This document shows positions 44,171-52,275 of a stretch of 64,000 nt of DNA, piece by piece. The first letter of the stretch is position 1. The number at the start of each line of letters is the position of its first letter. Under the pieces are notes generated by a model. That model was not told the DNA's origin. It saw nothing but the letters and a program-made list of their open reading frames with translations, and ran no database searches. The stretch covers positions 1 through 64,000 of the forward strand of contig JBBROE010000008.1 in the NCBI GenBank assembly GCA_038229695.1, read 5' to 3'. A program made the translations under genes and the position numbers. Origin of the DNA: JACMLD01 sp038229695. Lineage in GTDB: Bacteria > Bacteroidota > Bacteroidia > Chitinophagales > Chitinophagaceae.

Positions 44171-46225
44171 TTAACTGGGTTGCAGGCAGATGATTTGTTC
44201 CTCGTAAGAATAATTGTCGGTCGACTGGCTGTTATAAATCGTCTTTTCGTACGCTATCATCGAAACCTTACCACAGGGTGTAGTGGCAGCCGCGGTTGGG
44301 AAACTGAACGAGCCCGAGCCGTTTGCCGTACCATTGATGCCGCCGCCAAACGAAGAGCTGATGGCGTAACGCTGCAGGTGCGCATCCCAGACACTAAAGG
44401 ATCCCGTGATGATATCCCCTTTTTTGAAGTGGGTACAGTCGCCATTGTCATCAATCACCAGCGAAATTTCAGGCGACGCATTATCCATCTGGATAAACTT
44501 TGTAAAAACGCCGGGTATACCCTGGATATCCATGTCAAGCCGCAGCAGGTCGTTGGTACCGGGGCTCCAGCGGGCCAGCACGTTATCGGTATTTTTATCG
44601 TACGGCTGGTAAGGATAGTAATGCGTAAACGGGTTGGCACTTACGGTAGTGTACTGCACATAAGGGGAAACCATCAGCCACCCTACGGCGGTGAAGTCAT
44701 TGCCGATGTAGTAACTGGCCAGCGTAGCCATATTGGTCACTTTAATACGGTACTGGTAGCCGGCAAAGGGCGGCCCCTGTACCACGATGATTCCGCCAAA
44801 CGGACTGTTGTCATAAACGGCGGCCTGGTTGAGGGCAAACTTTGCCCCGGGTGTGGTGAGGCCATCCGCATTGCTGATTTTATCTACCGGGATACCGCCA
44901 AGTATATTGATAATCGGTTGTACGGTACCGGTACCATAACCCGGTTTAACCTGGATATAGGCATCTAACCGGTTACCCCAGTATTCGAGTTTGTCCGCAT
45001 CGGTTTGTGAAGGAGCGAGGTTCCACGACAACACCGCCCGGATCTTGACCACTTCCGGGTTGGTACAATGTTGCCTCAGCTTGTTGAAGTCGTAGGGCAG
45101 CACAGCGGCATAGGAAAGACCACCGGCCGGGATGGAGCCGATATCGTGCACGTTTACTGATGTGGTGCCTACAAAATCCCAGGTACAGTCGTCGTTCCAG
45201 TCGGCCCAGAACGATACATACTCCAGGCTGCCGCTGCTGCAGAGTCCGCCGGCGTAACCCGCCGGCCGTTTGATCCGAAAGGAAGCGACAAACTGCTCGA
45301 GGTTATAATCGAGGCCGATTTTTTCCAGTTGTTCATAAGTAGTATTGGCATTTGTCTTTCCCAGTTCAGCCAGGATAGCAGCCCAGTCAATCCCGTATTG
45401 CTTAAGGTTTTCAATCTGCTGGCTAATCTGCGCAGTATCTGTGCTCTTGAGGGCGTACTGAATGGAGGAAAGCGCAAACCGACCGGCAGACACGGTCTTC
45501 TCCTTCTGGTACAGGTTTACGAGGTCGGGCAGTTCCAGTGCTTTCGGCTGCATGGCCAGCTGTGTCTGCTGCAATATCTTGCCGCCGCCCGGTAGCAGCC
45601 CTGCCGCTTCGCTGAGTTTCAGTTGCGGGTGGGTCACCATCATTTCGGCGAGGGAGCTAAAATCAATATGATCAAAAATGATCTTCTTCATGGGTTTGAT
45701 CTGGATGACATCATCTACCGTATCACCCCAGATCGAATTATAGCCCGGCATGCCGGCAGGAGGTATTTTGTTCCACTCCAGGATAGCCCGTGCTTTCGGA
45801 AGTACGGCCTTATCACAAAATGAACGACGCGGGTTAATTTTCAGGGAGGCGGAATAACTGAGTGGCTTTTCCGGTTGCTTGCTGCAATCGGTCCCGGTTG
45901 GAATGTCGTGCTCATTCACGCCCGAATAGCCCTGGTCCTCCCACCCACTGCCATAGTCAAGGTAAAAACGAACAAAGGCAACCGACCCGTCGGTACAGAG
46001 GTTACCACTGTAACCGGTGGGTTGCTTGGCGATAAAAATAGCTTCAAGCAGCTGGAAGTCGGGGTTGTAAGAAACCGTTTGTAACTCCTCGAAATAGGTG
46101 TTGCCAGAGTGGGCTACCACTTTGGCTTTAAACTCCTTTGCGGCCTGTTCGGTCGCAGGATGTTCGGCAGCATGCAGGCCGTTGAAACTTTCGCGGAGCT
46201 GCTGAAGGTTGTTATTATTTTCCAT
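44171..46225 (-). CDS. 684-residue protein with duplicated domain (gene 3 of the locus)
   Basis: I see no signal peptide or membrane segment. Residues 42-179 and 294-428 are a clear internal duplication. Both contain PxGYxGxLCxxGS, then aromatic-rich strands, VNxHDI, LSYxAxL, a late Cys, RAxLxWNxxP, and finish YWG...DxxIQxKP (first copy IWGDTVDDVIQIKP). The C-terminal third is beta-rich (GGIIVVQGPPFAGYQYRIKV, GDIITGSFSVWDAHLQRYAI). The family is unknown to me. The paired cysteines could form disulfides if the protein is exported by another route. Confidence 0.75.
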   Translation of the reverse strand: MENNNNLQQLRESFNGLHAAEHPATEQAAKEFKAKVVAHSGNTYFEELQTVSYNPDFQLLEAIFIAKQPTGYSGNLCTDGSVAFVRFYLDYGSGWEDQGYSGVNEHDIPTGTDCSKQPEKPLSYSASLKINPRRSFCDKAVLPKARAILEWNKIPPAGMPGYNSIWGDTVDDVIQIKPMKKIIFDHIDFSSLAEMMVTHPQLKLSEAAGLLPGGGKILQQTQLAMQPKALELPDLVNLYQKEKTVSAGRFALSSIQYALKSTDTAQISQQIENLKQYGIDWAAILAELGKTNANTTYEQLEKIGLDYNLEQFVASFRIKRPAGYAGGLCSSGSLEYVSFWADWNDDCTWDFVGTTSVNVHDIGSIPAGGLSYAAVLPYDFNKLRQHCTNPEVVKIRAVLSWNLAPSQTDADKLEYWGNRLDAYIQVKPGYGTGTVQPIINILGGIPVDKISNADGLTTPGAKFALNQAAVYDNSPFGGIIVVQGPPFAGYQYRIKVTNMATLASYYIGNDFTAVGWLMVSPYVQYTTVSANPFTHYYPYQPYDKNTDNVLARWSPGTNDLLRLDMDIQGIPGVFTKFIQMDNASPEISLVIDDNGDCTHFKKGDIITGSFSVWDAHLQRYAISSSFGGGINGTANGSGSFSFPTAAATTPCGKVSMIAYEKTIYNSQSTDNYSYEEQIICLQPS

Positions 46226-46307
46226 GATAAAGGTTTGTAAAATGTATAAGTGGTTAATTGCCGCGTTACGGCGCAGCGGGTAAGACTCCGGGGCGGGTGA
46301 ACAGCCG

Positions 46308-46658
46308 TCAGCCGATGTTCACGGTATTCACTACGCGGCTGAAGGTTTTATCGCGCAAGGCGGACTGGGTGGCCGACGCAGCACTAACACTGCCGGTTTC
46401 ATTACCGGTATTGAAGTCGTGCGCGCCCTGGACCGTAATGTTCTCCGTTACGCCGGTCTTGCCTTTGTCCAGGAAAATAGTCAGCGTAAGCATTGCGGTA
46501 TTTTGCGCGTCGGTGGCCCCAAAGGTGACACGCTTGGTACTGGCATAATACCCTACTCTTTTATCTTTCATGTACACTTCGCCGCCTTCATGCTGCCAGC
46601 GGCCGGCAACATCGTCTACATTGTTTAATGCATGGCGGACCAGATTGAAAACTGTCAT
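46308..46658 (-). CDS. Small beta-rich protein (gene 2 of the locus)
   Basis: This 116-residue protein starts MTVFNLVRHALNNVDDVAGRW. It has short strands (VGYYASTKRVTFG, AMLTLTIFLDKG, ENITVQGAHDF) and ends FSRVVNTVNIG. The pattern recalls small lipocalin or allene-oxide-cyclase-like barrels, which is only a fold guess. It lies 82 bases upstream of the 684-residue gene on the same strand. Confidence 0.6.
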   Translation of the reverse strand: MTVFNLVRHALNNVDDVAGRWQHEGGEVYMKDKRVGYYASTKRVTFGATDAQNTAMLTLTIFLDKGKTGVTENITVQGAHDFNTGNETGSVSAASATQSALRDKTFSRVVNTVNIG

Positions 46659-46813
46659 AATATAAATTTTAGCAAGCTGCCTACTCTAGAACGGATTTTC
46701 GGCTTCCTCCGGGTTGGGTGCGGACGGACGGGCTACGGTTTTCATACCGGTAATGACTACCCAGTTTTAGCAGGGTTGCGGTATCCGGGCAGGATCATTT
46801 GAGATATGAATGG

Positions 46814-48157
46814 TCAATCGCCATCCCCCGTGGCCGGGGTGGGACAGCAGCGATATTCCTGCGATTTATCGAGCAGCTCAATCTGCCTGCGCAGCAGGTC
46901 GTTCTGCAGCTGGAGATTTTCTTTGGCTTCAGGTTCGCAGATGTCGCAATCATCGAGGCAGCCCTTCACAATCATGCCGGCAGTGGGCAACGAAAACACC
47001 GCCTCGAAATGGATGGTTTCCGAGATCGCAGGGTTGGGTTTGCCGTCGTTACCCAGCAGGCTGGCTGATTTCAGCTGTTCGTCCACTTCTTTCAACGCTT
47101 TGCTGCGGGTGTCCGCATCAAGGGGAAGGGCAAACTGATCAGCCGTGAAGAACTGGTTGCCGGTGTTTGCATTCAATGCACTGATGCTGGCCGTATCGGT
47201 TACCGTTGCAGAGAGTGTACTGGCAACCAGCCCGGTGACGGGAACGGCAGTTTTTCTCAATAGCGATGTTGCCGGTATGTCCTGCGGTACCAGGGCGATC
47301 GGCAGCCTGGCGGTGCCAGGCTGAAGCAGGCCGCCCACTGGGGCATTTTCGTCCAGCACCCTCCTTTCAATGGACTCCAGTTCAAATTTGATCTGCTGTT
47401 TTTTATTGAGCCGGTAGAAAATAAACGTCACGGCATGGCAGTGATTCGGGTTGCTGAACTCGCGCGAAGACGCCTCGAAATGATCTTCTGAACTGCCTTC
47501 GGTATGTGTGCGTGTACTTACTTCGCCCACAGACACCGCTTGGGCTTTGCGGGTAGCGCCGACAGCCTGCGACGACGCGCTCTGTACATGGGCTTTCTGC
47601 TGGTTGAGGTAATCACTGACGGATCGGCTGTTGTGGTTGCCGGCCGCACTCGTGCTGGCGCTCGCACTGAGGCTGAAGGGATTGATACTGCCCCCGGCAT
47701 CCCCATGAAAGTCAAAATGGCTGTCGGACGACTGGAACGCGTTACCGGACTGCGACGCCGCGGCATCCGACATATACTTCTGGACGGACGTCATATAGTA
47801 TTCTTCTTCCGAGATTTGCTCGCTCCGGTAGCTGAGCTTTGTTTCGCTGTCGAATGTGAACCGGCTCCGGCGATCGGTCGTGGCCAGCCTCACTTTCTCC
47901 CCGGGCAGCAGCGTTGTGCTGTATACGGGGTCGCCGAGGGTGAGGCCCAGCGTGCACCGGGTGAATTTAAACCGCAGGATCACCTCCACGATCACGCGTT
48001 TGCGCGATGCAGCGACGAGGCTGGTCGGGTAATTCAATACCCGGCTGAAATTGAAGACATCACAATGATCGTCTTGGATAAGTTCAGGGCAACAGGGAAT
48101 GGCAACGCCGTTTGTAACGTCACGGGGAGGATCAGTAAATGATTTTTTGTCAGACAT
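46814..48157 (-). CDS. 447-residue protein with Ser/Ala-rich centre (gene 1 of the locus)
   Basis: I choose the ATG at 48157 (MSDKKSFTDPPRD). The N-terminal part contains TTLLPGEKVRLATTDRRSRF and FDSETKLSYRSEQISEEEYY, a conserved stretch I recall from bacterial proteins of unknown function. Residues about 125-215 are rich in Ser, Ala, Gly and His with heptad-like spacing. Then HAVTFIFYRLNKKQQIKFELESIERRV follows. Near the end are GCLDDCDICEPE and a coiled coil (LQLQNDLLRRQIELLDKSQE). There is no signal peptide. It is the first gene of the locus; the promoter should lie in 48158-48443. Confidence 0.7.
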   Translation of the reverse strand: MSDKKSFTDPPRDVTNGVAIPCCPELIQDDHCDVFNFSRVLNYPTSLVAASRKRVIVEVILRFKFTRCTLGLTLGDPVYSTTLLPGEKVRLATTDRRSRFTFDSETKLSYRSEQISEEEYYMTSVQKYMSDAAASQSGNAFQSSDSHFDFHGDAGGSINPFSLSASASTSAAGNHNSRSVSDYLNQQKAHVQSASSQAVGATRKAQAVSVGEVSTRTHTEGSSEDHFEASSREFSNPNHCHAVTFIFYRLNKKQQIKFELESIERRVLDENAPVGGLLQPGTARLPIALVPQDIPATSLLRKTAVPVTGLVASTLSATVTDTASISALNANTGNQFFTADQFALPLDADTRSKALKEVDEQLKSASLLGNDGKPNPAISETIHFEAVFSLPTAGMIVKGCLDDCDICEPEAKENLQLQNDLLRRQIELLDKSQEYRCCPTPATGDGD

Positions 48158-48443
48158 AAAAACGATTTTTTGGATGAAAAATAAAATACCACCCCGCAAT
48201 TTTGCCGGGAAAAAGTGAACCGTACATGATTTAGGCGACGGGTACAGGCTACTAACAGGGAACTCGTAAAATGAAACGATCAGGTATTGCCGGACTACGC
48301 TAAAGCCGTTGATTATAAATGCAAGGTAGGCCCGGGTTAAGCCGCAATCAATACCCTAAAGTGGTAAAATTTCAGCGCGGTGAAAACCACCTGGTGTTGC
48401 GGTACATTTTACGCGAAGTACGAGATGGGAATACCGCCGGGAA

Positions 48444-49736
48444 CTAACGGCGCAGTGCTGCTCCCGGTTCTGGCCGGTCGAACAGGTACAATACTACCCC
48501 TGCCGCCAGGATTGCCAGTCCGATGATGCTCTCAAAAGTTCGTTCTATGGCAGTGAAAACCAGCACCCAGGCGCTGAACAACAGGAAAATAAGCTGCAAC
48601 ACCGGTTTTAAGGGCGTTGTAAATGACCCCGGTTGCCCGTTCCTGATAAAAAGGCTAGTCGATACCGTTAGTGAAGACATCAATTGCAGGACAAACCCGG
48701 CATACAACAGGATTTTCTCAAACGAGCCGGTCATCACCAGGACGATGCTGAATGCAGCGTGCAGCCACAGCGCCGCAACCGGTATCCCATGTTTATTTTC
48801 CTTAGCCAGCGGCTTCCACAGGGTATTTTCTTTTGCCATGGCATGGGTAACGCGCGGGCCAACCCAGAGGTAGGAACTAAGGGTGGCGACGAGCTGCAGG
48901 GCAATACATACGCTGACCCATTTCCCGCCACGTGCCCCCAACAGGTTATTGAACGCGATAAAACTGACGTCCTCACGACCGGTAAGTTGCTGCGCGGAGG
49001 CATGCTTCAGCAACACGAACTGGAAGAGCAGGTAGCAAACAGCTACAAAGAGCGTGCTCCCCACCAGTGCCAGCGGCAGGTTGCGGCGGGGGTTTCGGAT
49101 CTCGGCCACCACGTAGGCTGCAGCATTCCAGCCGGTATAGGCAAACCCCACATAAATCATAGACACCGCGAAGCCGGGGCTGAATACCTCGCGCGCCAAA
49201 CCAGGTCCCGAATACAGCGCATTGACAGGCGCGGGCGAAGCCGCCATCCCGATGGCGATAAGGGCGAGGATAAACATCACTTTCAGCACCGTGCTGACGT
49301 TCTGTACGCGGCTGCTGTGCCGGAGCGTAAAGCTGTGTGAAAGGGTGATCACAAGTATAACGGTAATGGCTACCCACGTCTTATCCGGCACACCCAAAGG
49401 CGCGAGATACCGGGTGAAGGCCATAGCGGCAAGCGCGACCGGCGCAGAGAAACCAACGGTTAGTCCGGCCCATGCTGAAAGATAACCGAGCATCGGGTGA
49501 AAGACGCGGGAGAGATAAATATAATCTCCGCCTGAGGCGGTGAAATGGGTGCCCAGTTCTGCATAGGCCATTGCTCCGAAGAGCGCCAGCATCCCGCCCG
49601 ACAGCCAAAGCAGGGCAATGGTCCATGCCTGGTGAACCGCGGCCAGCTGGAACCCGAGGCTGGTAAACACCCCGGTGCCAATCATGTTGGCCACCACGAT
49701 TGAGCAGGCGGTAAACAGGGAAATTTTTTTGACCAA
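48444..49736 (-). CDS. APC-superfamily amino-acid permease
   Basis: This 430-residue protein has about twelve membrane helices. Helix 1 has the substrate-binding break VANMIGTGVFTSLGF, helix 2-3 has AYAELGTHFTASGGDYIYL, and helix 6 region has FAYTGWNAAAYVVAEIRNPRRNLPLA, typical of APC (LAT/APA-like) transporters. The start is TTG at 49736, because a stop (TGA) lies just upstream in frame and the nearby ATG is in another frame. It takes up or exchanges amino acids; the specific one is unknown. Confidence 0.88.
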   Translation of the reverse strand: MVKKISLFTACSIVVANMIGTGVFTSLGFQLAAVHQAWTIALLWLSGGMLALFGAMAYAELGTHFTASGGDYIYLSRVFHPMLGYLSAWAGLTVGFSAPVALAAMAFTRYLAPLGVPDKTWVAITVILVITLSHSFTLRHSSRVQNVSTVLKVMFILALIAIGMAASPAPVNALYSGPGLAREVFSPGFAVSMIYVGFAYTGWNAAAYVVAEIRNPRRNLPLALVGSTLFVAVCYLLFQFVLLKHASAQQLTGREDVSFIAFNNLLGARGGKWVSVCIALQLVATLSSYLWVGPRVTHAMAKENTLWKPLAKENKHGIPVAALWLHAAFSIVLVMTGSFEKILLYAGFVLQLMSSLTVSTSLFIRNGQPGSFTTPLKPVLQLIFLLFSAWVLVFTAIERTFESIIGLAILAAGVVLYLFDRPEPGAALRR

Positions 49737-49883
49737 GCAAATTCATTTAAAAGTATCAGCGGTGGCGAGCGGATAAATATACAGCAATAAACATGTAGGC
49801 GGAACACCACATGCCCACCGGCAGAGCGGCCGTGGCAGAATTGCCCGAATCGCTGTACCTTCCGCAAAATACCATCCCGCAGC

Positions 49884-50921
49884 ATGAAAGTATTTGGTAG
49901 AAACCCGGCGGGCAGTCGCCTGGCCGCCATCAGCCGCTCAACCCAATACAAAAACGGTGCTTTCCGCAACCAGCACGAAACACCGGTGATGGCTGCAGAC
50001 AGTTCTTTCTTCGGCACGCTTGGTGCCTGGTTAAACAAGCCGGCGTCCATCCGGCCCGCTGCTCCGCTTCCGGTCATAAGAACCGACCTCGGCAGCCTTC
50101 CCGGCAACGAACCGGTGATCACCTGGTTCGGGCATTCTTCCTACCTCATTCGCATCAGCGGTTATACGATACTGGTAGATCCCGTATTCAGTGGGCATGC
50201 CTCTCCTTTTCCGTTCATGGTCAAATCCTTTGACGCCACGTACCACTACCGGGCCGCCGATATGCCGCCGGTAGATTTGCTGGTACTCACTCATGATCAT
50301 TATGATCACCTCGATTATGAAACTATCCTTGCCCTGTCGCCAAAAGTGAAGAAAACGGTGACCACGCTGGGCACCGGCGCCCACCTTGAATACTGGGGGA
50401 TAGCGCCGGGAACTATTACGGAATTGGACTGGGAAGAAGCCTGCTTACCCCTGCCAGGTATAAAACTGACGGCAATGCCGGGGCGCCATTTTTCAGGCCG
50501 GGGCCTTACCCGCGGCAAGACGCTTTGGGCATCGTTTATGCTCGATGCCGGAACATTCAAAATGTTTATCGGGGGTGACTCCGGGTACGACAGGCACTTT
50601 GCGGATATGGGTAACCGGTTCGGTCCGTTCGATCTCGCCGTACTGGAATGCGGCCAGTACAACGAACGCTGGCCCTATATTCATATGATGCCGGAGGAAA
50701 CCATCCGCGCGGCGGTAGACCTGAAAGCCAGGCAGCTGCTGCCGGTACACTGGGGGAAATTTGCACTGAGCCTGCATCGCTGGAACGAGCCCCCCGAGCG
50801 ACTCCTGGCCGCAGCAGGCGGACAACCAGTTGAAATTTTGCTCCCAAAAATAGGCGAGCCGGTTTACCCGTGGCGGCACCAGGCATTTATTCCGTGGTGG
50901 ACTGACTCATCAAAATGGTAA
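49884..50921 (+). CDS. Metallo-beta-lactamase-fold hydrolase (UlaG/NAPE-PLD-like)
   Basis: This 345-residue protein has the opening WFGHSSYLIRISGYTILVDPVF near residue 80 and the metal motif THDHYDHLD near 136. Further ligands are in PGRHFSGRG near 198, GGDSGYDRHF near 232 and LPVHWGKFALS near 286. This is the pattern of NAPE-PLD-like and UlaG-like hydrolases. There is no signal peptide. It is convergent with the next gene, only two bases apart. Confidence 0.9.
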   Translation: MKVFGRNPAGSRLAAISRSTQYKNGAFRNQHETPVMAADSSFFGTLGAWLNKPASIRPAAPLPVIRTDLGSLPGNEPVITWFGHSSYLIRISGYTILVDPVFSGHASPFPFMVKSFDATYHYRAADMPPVDLLVLTHDHYDHLDYETILALSPKVKKTVTTLGTGAHLEYWGIAPGTITELDWEEACLPLPGIKLTAMPGRHFSGRGLTRGKTLWASFMLDAGTFKMFIGGDSGYDRHFADMGNRFGPFDLAVLECGQYNERWPYIHMMPEETIRAAVDLKARQLLPVHWGKFALSLHRWNEPPERLLAAAGGQPVEILLPKIGEPVYPWRHQAFIPWWTDSSKW

Positions 50922-50923
50922 GG

Positions 50924-51364
50924 CTATTCGTAGGCAGGCATTTCAGTCATGGCCTCCATACCGATGCCATTCCGGTAAAATCCGTAGGAGAACTCACCGT
51001 TGGTGATAAGCATATAGCTCACGGCTACCGCCATATTGTAATTGATGACCTGGTTCAACACCCGTTTGCCAAGCTCCACATCTTTTGATTTGCATTCTAC
51101 CATCAGCCAGGGCTTGGCTGCGCGGTTATAGACCAGGATGTCAAATCTTTTTTTAACGTCTCCAATCTGGATCTTTTTTTCCATGGCAATATACGGTGCC
51201 GGGTAACCGCAGTTTTGTATGAGGAACTGCACGAAATTCTGCCGCACCCATTCTTCAGGTGTCAGGCTCACCCAGAGGCGCCTTACATCATCCCATATTT
51301 CTTCCTTCTTGTGTTCCTGCTCACGAATCTTATATTGATGGGGGGGAAAGTTGATGATAATCAT
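50924..51364 (-). CDS. Stand-alone HSDR_N (PD-(D/E)xK-like) protein
   Basis: I choose the ATG at 51364 (MIIINFPPHQYKIR), giving 146 residues. The protein matches the N-terminal nuclease-like domain of type I restriction R subunits: PEEWVRQNFVQFLIQNCGYP, then KRFDILVYN and PWLMVECKSKDVEL. Together these give the Asp and ExK residues of a PD-(D/E)xK fold. No helicase, methylase or specificity gene is present, so it is not a restriction system here. Its role is unknown; the form is very common in Bacteroidota. Confidence 0.85.
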   Translation of the reverse strand: MIIINFPPHQYKIREQEHKKEEIWDDVRRLWVSLTPEEWVRQNFVQFLIQNCGYPAPYIAMEKKIQIGDVKKRFDILVYNRAAKPWLMVECKSKDVELGKRVLNQVINYNMAVAVSYMLITNGEFSYGFYRNGIGMEAMTEMPAYE

Positions 51365-51436
51365 GAATGACCTGGGCTTTCTGCTCTGGCAATTTAGTAC
51401 CTTAGCCCAATACAAACCGCAAAAGCAGGCATTAAA

Positions 51437-52207
51437 ATGAAACAAAAAGAGGAAATCGTGCAGAACTGGCTCCCACGGTACACCGGGCAGTCGCTGGATG
51501 GCTTTGGAAATTATATCCTGCTCACCAATTTCAGCAATTATATTAATCTTTTTGCTGAATGGCATGATGTGGAAGTGGTGGGGCGCGACAAGCCCATGCA
51601 GTGCGCCACCGCGGAAGACATCACCATTATCAATTTCGGTATGGGCAGTCCGACTGCCGCAACGATCATGGATCTGCTGACCGCGATCTCGCCGAAAGCG
51701 GTGCTCTTCCTCGGCAAATGTGGAGGCCTGAAAAAACGAAACAAAATCGGAGACCTCATACTGCCCATCGCGGCCATCCGCGGCGAAGGAACGTCCAATG
51801 ACTACTTTCCCCCGGAAGTACCCGCGCTTCCCGCATTCGCCCTGCAGAAAGCGATATCCACCACGATACGCGATTACCAGGTCGACTACTGGACGGGTAC
51901 CGTCTACACCACCAACCGCCGCGTGTGGGAACACGACGACGAATTCAAGGAATACCTGCAGCAGGTCCGGGCCTACGCCATCGACATGGAAACAGCCACC
52001 ATTTTCTCGGTCGGCTTTTACAACAAAATTCCCACCGGGGCCCTGTTGCTTGTCAGCGACTCACCCATGGTACCTGAAGGTGTAAAAACCGAAGAAAGCG
52101 ATAAAAAAGTAACCAGAAGCTTTGTTGAAACGCACCTGCGCATCGGCATCGACTCCCTGAAACAACTGATCAACGACGGGATGACGGTCAGGCACCTCCG
52201 ATTTTAA
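51437..52207 (+). CDS. amn: AMP nucleosidase, short Bacteroidota form
   Basis: This 256-residue protein has a nucleoside-phosphorylase-like fold: NFGMGSPTAATIMDLL near residue 67, VLFLGKCGGLKKR near 90, the ribose-binding RGEGTSNDYFP near 115 and DMETATIFSVGF near 182. The conserved Met-Glu and the DSPMVPEG segment are present. The enzyme cleaves AMP to adenine and ribose 5-phosphate. It lacks the extra N-terminal domain of the E. coli enzyme, as is usual in this phylum. Confidence 0.9.
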   Translation: MKQKEEIVQNWLPRYTGQSLDGFGNYILLTNFSNYINLFAEWHDVEVVGRDKPMQCATAEDITIINFGMGSPTAATIMDLLTAISPKAVLFLGKCGGLKKRNKIGDLILPIAAIRGEGTSNDYFPPEVPALPAFALQKAISTTIRDYQVDYWTGTVYTTNRRVWEHDDEFKEYLQQVRAYAIDMETATIFSVGFYNKIPTGALLLVSDSPMVPEGVKTEESDKKVTRSFVETHLRIGIDSLKQLINDGMTVRHLRF

Positions 52208-52275
52208 CCAGCCCTGCCACCTTTGTCCAAATATTACTTTCCGCAAATTATTAACCTGTAATATTTTCTGAGCCA

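Noticed and set aside
44057..44968. 303-codon plus-strand frame
   Set aside because: It overlaps the tightly coupled minus-strand genes at 43837-44169 and 44171-46225, which have family or internal-repeat support; the plus frame has none.
47504..48142. 212-codon plus-strand frame
   Set aside because: It is a shadow of the first gene of the five-gene locus, with arginine-rich random composition.
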